Part shown: positions 11,173 to 21,253 of the stretch, piece after piece
Numbering within the stretch: position 1 is the stretch's first letter
How the letters are laid out: each line of letters begins with the position of its first letter
DNA from: Aradus depressus
Taxonomy: Eukaryota; Arthropoda; Insecta; Hemiptera; Aradidae
Direction of reading: 5' to 3'
Assembly: GCA_963662175.1 (NCBI GenBank)
Contig: OY759221.1
Span: 22,989,027-23,053,026, forward strand
DNA: 64,000 bases
The notes under the pieces: model-generated
What the model was told of the DNA's origin: nothing
What the model saw: only the letters and a program-made list of their open reading frames with translations
Database searches by the model: none
Program-made: the position numbers and the translations under genes

Positions 11173-13448
11173 CTAACCCATAATAAAAAGGAAACAACGT
11201 TCCTGGTTTTCTTCGTCTCCTGCTAATAAACCATCATTCGTGACGCCATATTGTATATTGGATTCTCTTCTTGTTTTTGCATTTTCAACGCACATTTTTA
11301 AACGCATTTTTTGTTCTTCGGTTGCCTCAAAATCGATGTCATCGCTTTTGATGTCTTTTACTGCTGTCATAATACATTGTTGAAATTGAGGATCTTCGAA
11401 ATAGTTCTGTACTGATTGTACGTCTTGAATTTCTGCAGATCGTTCTCGTAGCCTGCGTTGATGTTCCGCCTCACGATGTTGTAGAAAAGCCTGTTGAGCA
11501 CATTGTCGAAAACCAGAATTTGATTGTCCGTCTCCAAAGTGTTGTTGGCATGTTGCGAAATTTTTTGTTTTGGCAAAATTTTGAAGTAGTTCAGCTTCCT
11601 TACTTTGAACATTTCCAGCGGGTATACCTAAAACGAATGCAACAATATAGAATTATTATTAATAAATAAAATAAAATAAAAATTCTTCGATGGAGGAAGA
11701 AATATATATATATTTTTTACATATCGGTTAACGTTTCGAATTATTGAGAATTAGCCATAGTTAGTTATTGTGACTCTTGCCCGGACTTTAACAACGAGGT
11801 CATATCGCCTACTAGCAGAGCTCTCATTCGTCACTCTGGTGGACTAAACCAATAATGTGACTAAATGTTGTCTACCCTAGTTTACTAACCTAGGATTGGG
11901 GTCTTTTAACGAGTATCTGACATCGAACAGGCTCGGGACCATCGCTTAACGTTTCAACTGAAGGACAGCGTGCTCAAGGTTTTCTGAATTCCCAGATAAA
12001 AAAACCTAAGGGCCTCGTTCGGGTTTCGAACCCAGGATGTTGAGCTCAGTAGACTAACATGCTACCTCTGAACTACCGGCGCCCTCAAGAGCCACAGTAT
12101 ATTTTATCTTATAATAAAATATACTACCATCATTAGGTAAATATATTATGACTAATTGTCAATAGCTCATTAAATTATTATTTTTTTTTGTTTTCTCATT
12201 TATTGACAATTTTTGTACAATATACATTCAATTCGGCTAAAAGCAAACAAAAAACAAAAGGCCTTGACACTTGAATGAGTCGGCTGACCAACGTCAGTCC
12301 TCTTGGTTAAAGACGCGTTTTCCTAGCTGCAGTTTTTTTTGCGCTGCGTAGTGTGCAATACGTCCAACGTAATGCGCAGTGGACCCAACACAAAGAAAGC
12401 AATGGATTTGTTTTCCTTCAGTGCGGATTGCGTTGTACGTCAGCGTTTCACGTCCTGTGTGACAGGTGGACTGGCTCTGGTCGGGTCTATTTCGCAGTAC
12501 GCAGCGCAACAAACCTCTCTTCGTCGTCGATTAAGTGGTTGTAATCAGTAATTTAAACACACCTTGGTTCTCTCGATCCAAAAACATATTACTGATTGAT
12601 TTCCTTCTGTTAGCGTAATTCAGAAGAACGAAATCCTCTTCTTCATCATCCGTCATGTGTTTAGCTATCAGCAATCCAAGCAGTTTCCTTTTCTTTTCTC
12701 CTAAGCGATTCATTATTGAGATAACATGATGAATGAACACGAAAATTGCTTGAACAGCAGAGCACTTTCCAGATAACTGAATAGTTTTCAGTTGGGAGGA
12801 AGACACAAATCCGCAGCGTGTTTCAGTTGTGCGTTCCTGCCGACGCAAGAGGCTTATCCGGTTCTAAGCAGCGCAAAAAAACTGCAGCTAGAAAAACGCC
12901 GCTTAAGGTTAAATTCTTGTTTATGATTTTGAAAATAGCCGAATGTGTGAAACGTTAACCGATACGTAAAATTGTATTATTATATATTTTTTAAAATCTG
13001 TATTTAAGCCATGTCAATGTAAGTTGGTAGCAATATTATGAATAAATATTTAATTTTTATTATCTTATTACCTTTTTATTTATATTTAAGGTTGAATAAT
13101 TCTTTACTAAAGGTAGTTCTATTAGTGCCTATGTTGTTCACTTAGGATATGTTATCTGAGCTCTTGACTTTTGCACTATTGTTGTTTGTTTCGCATTGAT
13201 AAATTATAGAATAAAAAAATTAAAATTAAAGACACATATAAACAACCGAAGCATATACTCTTAACGGAATAAATTATTTATTTATTTATTATGATTACTA
13301 TTTCTGACTAAAAAATTAAATATTCAAAAGTTTGTTGCAAATTATTATGCTTTCTTCTAAATTCTTGAACATAGATTTTATGTTGGTAATTCTTACCATA
13401 TACTGATGAAAGCGTGACAGCTGTTGCTATAAAGTGTAGTAATGCCAT
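11173..13448 (-). CDS. Gene B: secreted Cys-motif protein, paralog 2
   Basis: Coding exons are 13397-13448 and 11173-11627 (507 nt, 168 aa). Exon 1 encodes MALLHFIATAVTLSSVY plus G; donor GTAAG. Exon 2 follows a TTTTAG acceptor with GT ATA CCC, giving a split Gly codon and mature start IPAGN. Motifs in order: LLQNFAKTKNFATC, FRQCAQQAFLQH, FEDPQFQQC, RLKMCVENAKTRRE and the C-terminal ENQERCFLFIMG, for five mature Cys. Order and spacing match gene C closely. A long ORF at 11367-11612 is an out-of-frame reading of this exon. A strong acceptor (T-run then ACAG, exon resuming at 13497) lies 49 nt before the ATG. AATAAA on the minus strand sits 27 nt after the stop. The 1.8-kb intron has trapped a SINE and a Harbinger-like element. 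Function unknown. Confidence 0.82.
11764..12088 (-). mobile_element. tRNA-derived SINE in the gene B intron
   Basis: Tail at 11770 (GTGACTCTTGCCCGGACTTT), B-box complement GGGTTTCGAACCC at 12024, head complement ending CCGGCGCCCTCA. Confidence 0.85.
12311..12902 (-). mobile_element. PIF/Harbinger-like element in the gene B intron
   Basis: Imperfect inverted ends of about 38 bp share CTAGCTGCAG followed by a T-run and GCGCTGC, with TTA/TAA at both borders. The minus-strand ORF at 12531-12848 (105 aa) has RLGEKKRKLLGLLIAKHM, an acidic run, NRRKSISNMFLDRENQGVFK, resembling the N-terminal part of Harbinger nucleases (LDRE-x-GxF). Catalytic part absent. Confidence 0.55.
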
Positions 13449-13655
13449 TGGTCTATTAAATCTATGTGTGGGTCTATTCCAGAATATTGTTCGATATCTG
13501 TAAAAAAAAAATATATATCTAATAAATATTTCATGAGATAAGACTTTACATATTGCAATTGTTTTATTACGAATTATATAATGTTGAAATTCGTTCAACT
13601 GATTATTAATTAAAAGCCAAAGCTCAACTGGACCGATCTTGCAGTATATAAAATT

Positions 13656-13947
13656 GAGGACGGTAGCTCAGTGGTATGCATGCTTGCTTACTGAGCTCAA
13701 GATCGTCAGTTCGAAACCCGGCTGAGGCCCTTAGTTTATTTTATCTGGGGGGTAAAATAAATTTAAGCGCACCGTCCATCGATGTCAGGTACTCGTTAAA
13801 AACCCTCTACCCTAAATGAATAAAATTAGGTAGGCAAAATTTAGGACTTCCCATAGTAGAGTCGGGCTCATGTCCACTAGAGTGACTAGCGCTCTGGTAA
13901 TAGACGATATGACCTCGTAATTAAAGCCCGGGCATCAGTCATAATAA
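13656..13947 (+). mobile_element. tRNA-derived SINE
   Basis: A-box GGTAGCTCAGTGGTATG, B-box GTTCGAAACCC, GTTTATTTTATCTGGG, tail GCCCGGGCATCAGTCATAA. Lacks the CCTAA tail. Confidence 0.85.
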
Positions 13948-14116
13948 CTAATTAACAAAAAAAGTAAATACGTATAATAATTAAATTAAGTAATGGCCAT
14001 ATGTAATAATATCAAAAAAAAAAAAGACCAAAATAAAATAAAATAAATAAATGTGGACATAGTATGTATATTAAATAAATACACAATATACTATATTATT
14101 ATATTAATTTAACTAA

Positions 14117-14151
<35 letters not shown>

Positions 14152-14320
14152 ATAAATAACCTCGTGGCGTTAACCGATGTAAAAATTTGAAATGAGTTGG
14201 TCATTCAAACAATTCACATTTTTCCAGCTTTTGAACCTCATGCTAACGATGACGTAAGCCAAAACCGGTCCACTTTATTTATATTTTTTTGTGGAATTAT
14301 TCGTAATAAAATTAAATTTT

Positions 14321-14533
14321 TTATATATTTTTTTCCACCTGGCCTATTCTCTGATAGACTGCCCCATCTATGCCCCATGAGTGGAGACGAATACCTGGCT
14401 GGCGGAGATGTTCCGGTAGATGTCTCTCAGCAACAGGCACATCTCCACAACTTACTATTAGTTTCAGATAAACAGAAGCTTCATCATATTTATTTGTTGG
14501 TCCTAATAAGCTTGAAGTTAAGAAAAGACTAAT
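14321..14533. other. Coding-like island of unclear origin
   Basis: GC richer than its surroundings. The minus-strand reading includes VSCGDVPVAERHLPEHLRQ then PGIRLHSWGIDGAVYQRIGQ, bordered by CAG/GT-like splice signals. The plus strand is also open here. Product not recognised; could be a captured exon or TE piece. Confidence 0.3.
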
Positions 14534-14766
14534 GGGTAATTCCATGTCAAATGTACGACGAATTAAGGGTCACCATCTTGGATTTAATTCAAATTTGGCA
14601 AGCAGTTTTCTTGTCTGAAAATTTGGAGCCATTATTTTAACAATTGCTCGGTACAATTGTTTAGATAATGGCTCAACATTTTCAGACAAGAAAACTGCTT
14701 GCCAAATTTGAAATAAATCCAAGATGGTGACCCTTAATTCGTCGTACATTTGACGTGGAATTACCC
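14534..14766. mobile_element. GGGTAATTCC MITE, copy 2 (foldback)
   Basis: 233 bp with arms of about 105 bp. Starts GGGTAATTCCATGTCAAATG, ends with the near-complement. TAAT lies on both sides, giving a 4-bp duplication. Loop around ACAATTGCTCGGTACAATTG. Confidence 0.85.
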
Positions 14767-15539
14767 TAATGTTACCTATAGCTTTATTTTAATTTAACCT
14801 TTTTATTAATACAAGTACTGAGTTCTTTTTGTTATCAGTTATTGAATCTATCTATGTATTTATAATTATATATCGAACTCCTTGCTGTAAGATAATTCTT
14901 TATAAGCAATAAAGTTATTCATTCATTAATTTTTTTTCCGCTAAATTTACACAAGAATAGTTAGATAACTTTTTCGACTATTATTATATTATTTTTTTGA
15001 GCTTTTTTACACATTTTCGCATCTAATTTAGCTACTGTCAACAAACAGGGTTCAAAAGGGAATATACTTACATATGGTTAATAGAAGAAAGCTTACACGT
15101 TTCAAAACAGTAACGTCGAAAACTGCGAATGGCAGAAAAATACACTTTGTATTAGCTATATACCTTTGAAAGTAATTTATCTTTTATCTTAGGTCGTCTT
15201 TGTATTTTATCATGCTTATCTGTTTATCATGGACATTCAGTAGTTACTCCAGAATATGAAAAATTAAATTATCATTTAGTTTGCGATAATATTCCAGTTC
15301 AGAGCAAATATTATTTTTTAATTATACTTTCAAAACGTTTCCAATTGTAATCTAATGAACGGATCGTCTTCACATTTAACATATTATAATTTACATCTAT
15401 GATAAGCGCATGTCCGCCATTTCACCTGTCTGCGCTCATTGCTAACAAAGGAGTTATCAACTGATTTGAAAAATAACTTCCTAAACTATTGATAAGTTAT
15501 CCTAAGGGTTTCTTAAATGAATGGATCTGCAGAAATTTG

Positions 15540-15870
15540 ACTGTTTATGTCCTTATTGGGTTTTAATTTTAAATATGAAATTTCAAACCGATACATTCAT
15601 TACCTCGGTAGTTATACTGATTTTTGAATTGTGTCCCCTCTGATCCTCCCCTCCCCTACGTCGGATTCCGCTGAAAATTGATAGGGGTTGTCCTCATAGC
15701 ACTTTGAATTTATATATGAAATTTCGTGTTATTCATTACATTGTTAGAGTTTTTGTGTTAAGCCTTTCCTCTAATAACCCTCCCCTTTAGCCGATTTGAC
15801 TGAAAATTGATAGATGTTGTCCTTATAGATTTTTGGATTTACATATAAAACTGAGGGGTGAAATTACAGA
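15540..15870 (+). repeat. Degenerate ~140-bp dispersed repeat units
   Basis: Units share TGAAATTTCGTGTCGATACATTCATT-like sequence, CGGCAGTTAT, CCCTTCGGCCGATTT and GAAAATTAATAGGTGT in fixed order. Two or more units here; related stretches at 18140, 18690, 25700, 40720, 52880, 55000 and 61760. Confidence 0.7.
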
Positions 15871-15999
15871 ATAACTTAATATAAAATTGGAAATATGAAA
15901 ACATTTCTAAATCGTTCATTATAGATTTATAACCCTTTCTTTCTTCTTAAAATACTTCCTTCGCTTATTTTTTTTTATAATTAATTATTTTTAATTAGT

Positions 16000-16292
16000 T
16001 ATTATGATTCATGCCTGGACTTTAACTACAAGGTCATATCTCCTACTATCAGAGGGCTCTTTTGTCACTCTGGTGGTCATGAGCCCGACTCTACTAAGGG
16101 AGTTCTATTTGCCTACGCTAAATTTTTATTCATCTAGGGTAGGGGTCTTTAACGAGTACCTGACATCGATGGACGGTGCGCTTAAGTTTATTTTACTTAC
16201 CAGAAAAAAAACATAAGGGCCTCAGGCGGGTTTCGAACCCACAATCTCGAGCTCATCAAGCAAGCATGCATACCGCTGAGCTACCAATTATT
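16000..16292 (-). mobile_element. tRNA-derived SINE
   Basis: Minus-oriented; tail ATTATGATTCATGCCTGGAC at 16000, B-box complement GGGTTTCGAACCC at 16230, A-box complement ATACCGCTGAGCTACC. Confidence 0.85.
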
Positions 16293-16979
16293 TTTATAAT
16301 TAAAAACCACATAATTAACAGCCAAACAAATAATAGTTCGTCTGAAATATTATTAATTGTAGAATGATATCGTTTTCTGTTCACAGATAAGCAGCTGGGA
16401 ATTACTGAAGATGTTAACTCCTTCCCGCAAAGTGGAGCCATTCCGTTTTTTCCCATTAGTCAGCATGGATGAATTAGGATAATCTGGGCGATCATTTCAA
16501 TTGTATACATTTCTTTTCATAAAATGTTCTTCACTTTGTACAATATGAAATTTTGCTAATATAAAAAATGTTAATAGTAATATATATTGTATATTAATTA
16601 TATTTGGTCAATAGATTACTTTATTATTTTCAATGTCTTTTAATATACATTTTTTAGTGTTCTTGTTGCAGATTTAGTTATGGATTATAAAGAGTATATT
16701 ACCTTTTTTTAGTGAGTAATCTGGGTTTAAAGTGGGTAACCTGGATTTGCATTAGCCAGGTTCCCGCCATAGCGCCGTTTAGTTCAGTCTAGAGGTTTTG
16801 GCTTATTGGGGCGCTGCAACTTGTTACACCGTCTATACTGCAGTTTCCCTTCTGTCTATATTATGTTATTCTCTGCTCCTCCCTTCTGTCTATATTATGT
16901 TATTCTCCTAATTCCTAAAAATGAATGTTTTTTTTTTTTTTTTTTTTTTGATTACCCTAGCTTATATAATCGGTTCTGA

Positions 16980-17160
16980 CCTCTAGATTTCAAATATGAA
17001 AAAAATGTATCTGTGTGTGTCTGTGAACACGATAACCCCCGATAGAACGAAAGTGTTAACACTACATGTTATATGCGAACCCAGAACCTTCTAACAACGC
17101 CACCTATCGATTTTCAGCCAAATCGACCCAAAGGAAGGAGAGGATTAGAGATGAGGTTCT
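16980..17160 (+). repeat. End segment of the ~140-bp repeat element
   Basis: CTGTGTGTGTCTGTGAACAC, GATAACCCCCGATAGAACG and CTATCGATTTTCAGCCAAAT match the block at 25255-25400, which precedes the repeat units there. Confidence 0.6.
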
Positions 17161-17215
17161 TTAGTTGATTTAATTTGACTTTATTCGTAATTTCAAACGT
17201 TTCTAATTCCTTTCA

Positions 17216-17700
17216 ATGGCCCCAGTCAGACATTTGAGTGAGTACGATAGTGTTAGGACAGTAACATTAATAGAGGAAGGGTACAGCCAGGTTGAAGTAG
17301 CTAGGAGACTGGGTGTACATAACTCGAACATAGGCAGGGTTCTTCAACGTTTTAGAGAAACAGGGCGTCGCCCCAGAAGGCTATAAACGACAGGAACATC
17401 TGTTACTTGGCTTTGCGAAACCGCAGCGTCACTGGAGATGAGATAAGAAGTCTCATAAGGCAAGTCCGAAATGTTTTCCATTTCCAGCAGGACTGTAAGA
17501 AGAAGGCTCAATGAAGCTAATCTTAGGGTTTGACACCCTGCCAGTGGCCCTCTTCTTACCACAGCTCACAAAATGGCCAGGTTTCAGTTTTCACGTTAAC
17601 AGATGAATTGGAATTTGAAAAACTGGCACATAGTTCTCTTTACAGATGAGATGAGAGTAGTTCTCAAGTCTTCAGATCATAATTTCACGACTTATTTTTT
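17216..17700 (+). pseudogene. Tc1-like transposase remnant
   Basis: The ATG at 17216 opens a 56-codon frame containing RHLSEYDSVRTVTLIEEGYS, then VEVARRLGVHNSNIGRVLQR, the N-terminal helix-turn-helix DNA-binding domain of Tc1 transposases. It ends at a TAA (17384). Past it, in shifted frames, are SSRTVRRRLNEANLRV, ASGPLLTTAHKMARFQFSR and NWHIVLFTDE, the last including the second catalytic Asp region. The third catalytic residue region is missing. Confidence 0.75.
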
Positions 17701-18139
17701 CAAACAATAATATTTTTGATATGCAAAATATTAATAAACCTTATTACATTAAACATTTTAAGGTGGTGCGTTAATTGTGTCCATCAGAGTATATTTATCT
17801 GTTTTTCTCCTCAGCTTTCAATATTGCTGTGAACTTCGAGATTAGTTTATTGTGGTGCAGTAATTGGTTGAAATGTGCGTTATAAAACAGGATTTACTAG
17901 TGTAAAAGTAATTTGCTGAAGTATGGCAAGACCCGACACATGAATAATATTGATCATTGAACCGCGTTTGAACACTTGTAATGAATAAAGTTGGTTAGAT
18001 CTCGATGGACAGCAAAGGAACATTACTGTATGTTTCAAAATTCAAAGAGTCGTTGGTCAGTCAGGGGCAGTATACTTCCTCAGAACGAATTAATCAATTA
18101 GGTTGTCTCCCTAAACCAAACGACCAGTGGCGCTAAAAA

Positions 18140-18840
18140 TTAATAGTTGACTTACATAGAGGCTTCTGACTCCTCATACTAAATGTTGTGTTGCTACATT
18201 CATTAGATTGATATAGGTTTTTGAGTCCTCTCCATTGCCCTCCAGTTCCACGGAAAATTAATAGGTGTGTTCCTTATGGATTTTGAATTTACATATGAAA
18301 TTATGTGCCAATACATTCATTACAACAGCAGTTATAAGAGTTTTTGTGTTATCCCTCTGCCCTAATCCCCTCTTTCTATTTGGCTGAAAATCAATAACTG
18401 TCATCTTTATGGAGTACTGGACACATATGGAGGGTTCAGAGCACAAGTGAACCAAGTCCTTCACATATGATTCCGAGCAATTGGCTCTCAAAGTTTTCCT
18501 TATGAATGAAAAACTGATGACAAGGACTTGATACAAGCTGCTATCCTGCGGCGTTAGAATCAGCTAAGGACTTGGTTCACTGTAGCACTGGAAGGTATTA
18601 CTTTGACGCCTATTTGGCACGAAAAACCTCACAAAGTCAAAAAATGGACTTGGTTCACTTGTGCACTGAGCCCTCCATATATAAATTTCATGTCGATACA
18701 TCGGGAGTTATCGAGGGTAATTTAAGGGTTTGGAGTTTAGTACTCTCCTCTGATCTACCTCCCTAACTTCCCTTCGGCCGATTCAGCTGAAAATTAATAG
18801 ATGTTATACTTATAGATTTTTCGATTTACATACACAACTC
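18140..18840 (+). repeat. ~140-bp repeat units interrupted by a MITE
   Basis: GAATTTACATATGAAATTAT, CATTCATTACAACAGCAG and CCCTTCGGCCGATTCAGCTG mark the units. The MITE at 18429-18676 splits one unit exactly at ACATAT/ATAAATTTC. Confidence 0.7.
18429..18676. mobile_element. GGAGGG-terminal MITE, ATAT duplication (copy 2)
   Basis: 248 bp. 33-bp inverted ends: GGAGGGTTCAGAGCACAAGT and its near-complement ending CTGAGCCCTCC at 18676. An internal partial repeat of AAGGACTTGGTTCACT lies at about 18570. ATAT flanks both sides. It interrupts a dispersed-repeat unit that is uninterrupted elsewhere in the window. Confidence 0.85.
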
Positions 18841-18849
18841 TGTCACTAG

Positions 18850-19957
18850 GTGATTATAGGATTATGAAATCATAAAACTTTTTTTCTTATTGAACATCGC
18901 ACTGTCTTCAGGGTCAATAGCGATAATTATTGTGTGGAGCTTCTTGTATAATTAGACTCGATGGGATTCGTTTGTTTACTTTTGTTTTTAAAGAATAGAA
19001 CATTTTAATACAAGAGTATTACTCCAACTTTCTTTCATTTTTATTTTCTATATATATTTTAAGATTATCTGTATATATTATTTATGTTATTATTACGATT
19101 ATTAAGTTGGCTGTCTATTGTCTCTAGTCATAATTATTTTTATATTTTTCTTCTTAGTCCAAATTAACTTAGTATTTTCTTTTTTATTATTTACAGTTAT
19201 ATAATATTAATTTTCCAATTGTTAATTGTATCATTTTTATCTTCATTTTAGAATTTCACTTTCATTTATTTTCTGTAAATATTGTTATTATTATTTCTTC
19301 TTTCCTCTATCCATTTATTTATTCCTATTCTATTATTGTTTATTATAATTATTGTTGTTATTAGTACCATTTTAGTTTCTGTTTATTTATTTTTACTACT
19401 TGTATATTATTAACTATTTTATATGATTTATATACATTTTTCTATCCTTTTTTATTTTTTTCTTCTAAAATTTGTATTATTTATTTCTTCCTAAATTAAA
19501 GCATTATTTTCTCTAAAATGTTATTGTATTATTATTATTATTAGATGTTTGCTAGTGACTGTAGAATTCAAAATTCTGGGGGTATTGAGGGTCAGTCAAT
19601 GATGAAAACACTATTATTATTATTATTATTAGTGTACTTAACAAACTGTAAATTGTATATTTGGCTCAGTCCCGTGAATAAAGATTGATTTATATAATTG
19701 TACTATTATGTAACTCTGTTTATGTGACAAAATAAAGTTAATTTTGGAATAGTAAATGGTGTTTATTTATTGAAATAAATTTAAAAGCATACTACTGTGG
19801 GTGAAATCGGTAGTAAAAATATGTAAAATAAAAACAAAATATATAAAATAAAAACTATGATTACAGGACATTCTTATACCAACCAAGCTTATAGTCTATA
19901 CCTAGCTGAAAAATGAAAAAATATGCTCAGAAAAAAATATGGAATATATATATATAT
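18850..19957. other. T-rich intergenic DNA
   Basis: Strongly pyrimidine-biased with ATT microsatellites near 19530 and 19610; no gene seen. Confidence 0.5.
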
Positions 19958-20692
19958 GAGGAGGTGGGATTCAAAAACAGGTTTCTTACTCAAGACAAAA
20001 ATTTGGGAAATCAGGAAAAACGTTTTTTCTTTCAGGTTGTGACCTTAATTGTTTTTTCAGAGGTGTACCTTATTGTCTTTCCAGTGCCAATAGGTTTCAA
20101 AAATGTTTTTAGTATTTTTTTAAATAAACAGAAATGTTTAGGAGAAACCTGGCTATGATCCAAACACTCCATATCTGCATATAGAAATTTCATTTGTCCT
20201 TTAAATTATTTGTTATGAGCAGCAGATAGACAATTCAGTTAGTCGACTGATATGGAATAGGAAATAAACAAAAACGCACAAGTTAAAAATGTCTGTTATT
20301 GTTTAAAAAAACCTAAAATCATCAAAATAAATCAACAAAAAAGCAGCTAAACACGGACAGCCACCTCATGCTCGAGGCAATCGCATTCTTCCTTCTGGTG
20401 TCCATCATCCATTGAGAGAACTCTTCGGTAATACTCCAGACTAGATTCTTCAACATTCGTCTCCCAGTTTTCACCAAACACGAGATACATCCTGCCTTTG
20501 ATGCACAGCTGTTGTTGGAACCTACTTTTGAACCAAATCCATTTTTTTGAAATAGTTTTACGATGAGAGAAAACTATTTTTGAACCATTACAGTTACACT
20601 TACGGATAGCTCTCAATGAGACGAAAAAAACACCATATCAAGATCATTTTCTAAAAAAATGTGAGAAACCTGCTTTTGAATCTCACCTCCTC
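19958..20692. mobile_element. GAGG-terminal MITE in an (AT)n tract (copy 3)
   Basis: 735 bp. Inverted ends of about 38 bp, starting GAGGAGGTGGGATTCAAAAA and ending with the complement at 20692; both sides are ATATAT. It holds a short unrecognised minus-strand ORF at 20347-20616 with a Cys-rich tail (EECDCLEHE). Confidence 0.8.
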
Positions 20693-21253
20693 ATATATAT
20701 ATCCGCCTCCTACGTATCAGGTATTCAGAAGAAGGATTTGTAATTGCAAAAAAAAACTTATCTTCTTTGATATAACAAAGACTGGATTCATAAAGGGCGA
20801 AATAAGCAAATCATATTTTAATAAATATTTATTTTTTTGTTAAAAAATATACAAAAACATGTCAAATAATCATTTGATGGTGGATTTATGGTTGGTTTGT
20901 TTTCAGTGAGCAGATAAGGTGCCGTTAGAACATTTCCAGTAATTGGGCTACAGATGGGAGGGACATTAGGAAGGGAAGTGCTGCGCCTATGTGTCAACTG
21001 CAAGCTTGAATAAATCCACTGTACACGTATTTTATTTTAACAAATTTTCATAATTTGAGAATAAACTGTACACATATTTTACAAATAATATTATCATTAA
21101 TAGTTAATTCTTTTTTTTCTCCATTTGAGAATAAACTGTACAAGTATTTCAACAAATAATATTATCAATAACGCTAATTCAATTATTTCTTTTCCATTTG
21201 AGAAAAATTTTTCAATTTTAGTAATAGCTACCATTCTAAATTTTTTTCCCCTT

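Noticed and set aside
11367..11612. Minus-strand ORF of 81 codons starting MFKVRKLNYF
   Set aside because: It is an out-of-frame reading of gene B exon 2; the true frame continues into the 11173-11370 ORF and carries the family motifs.
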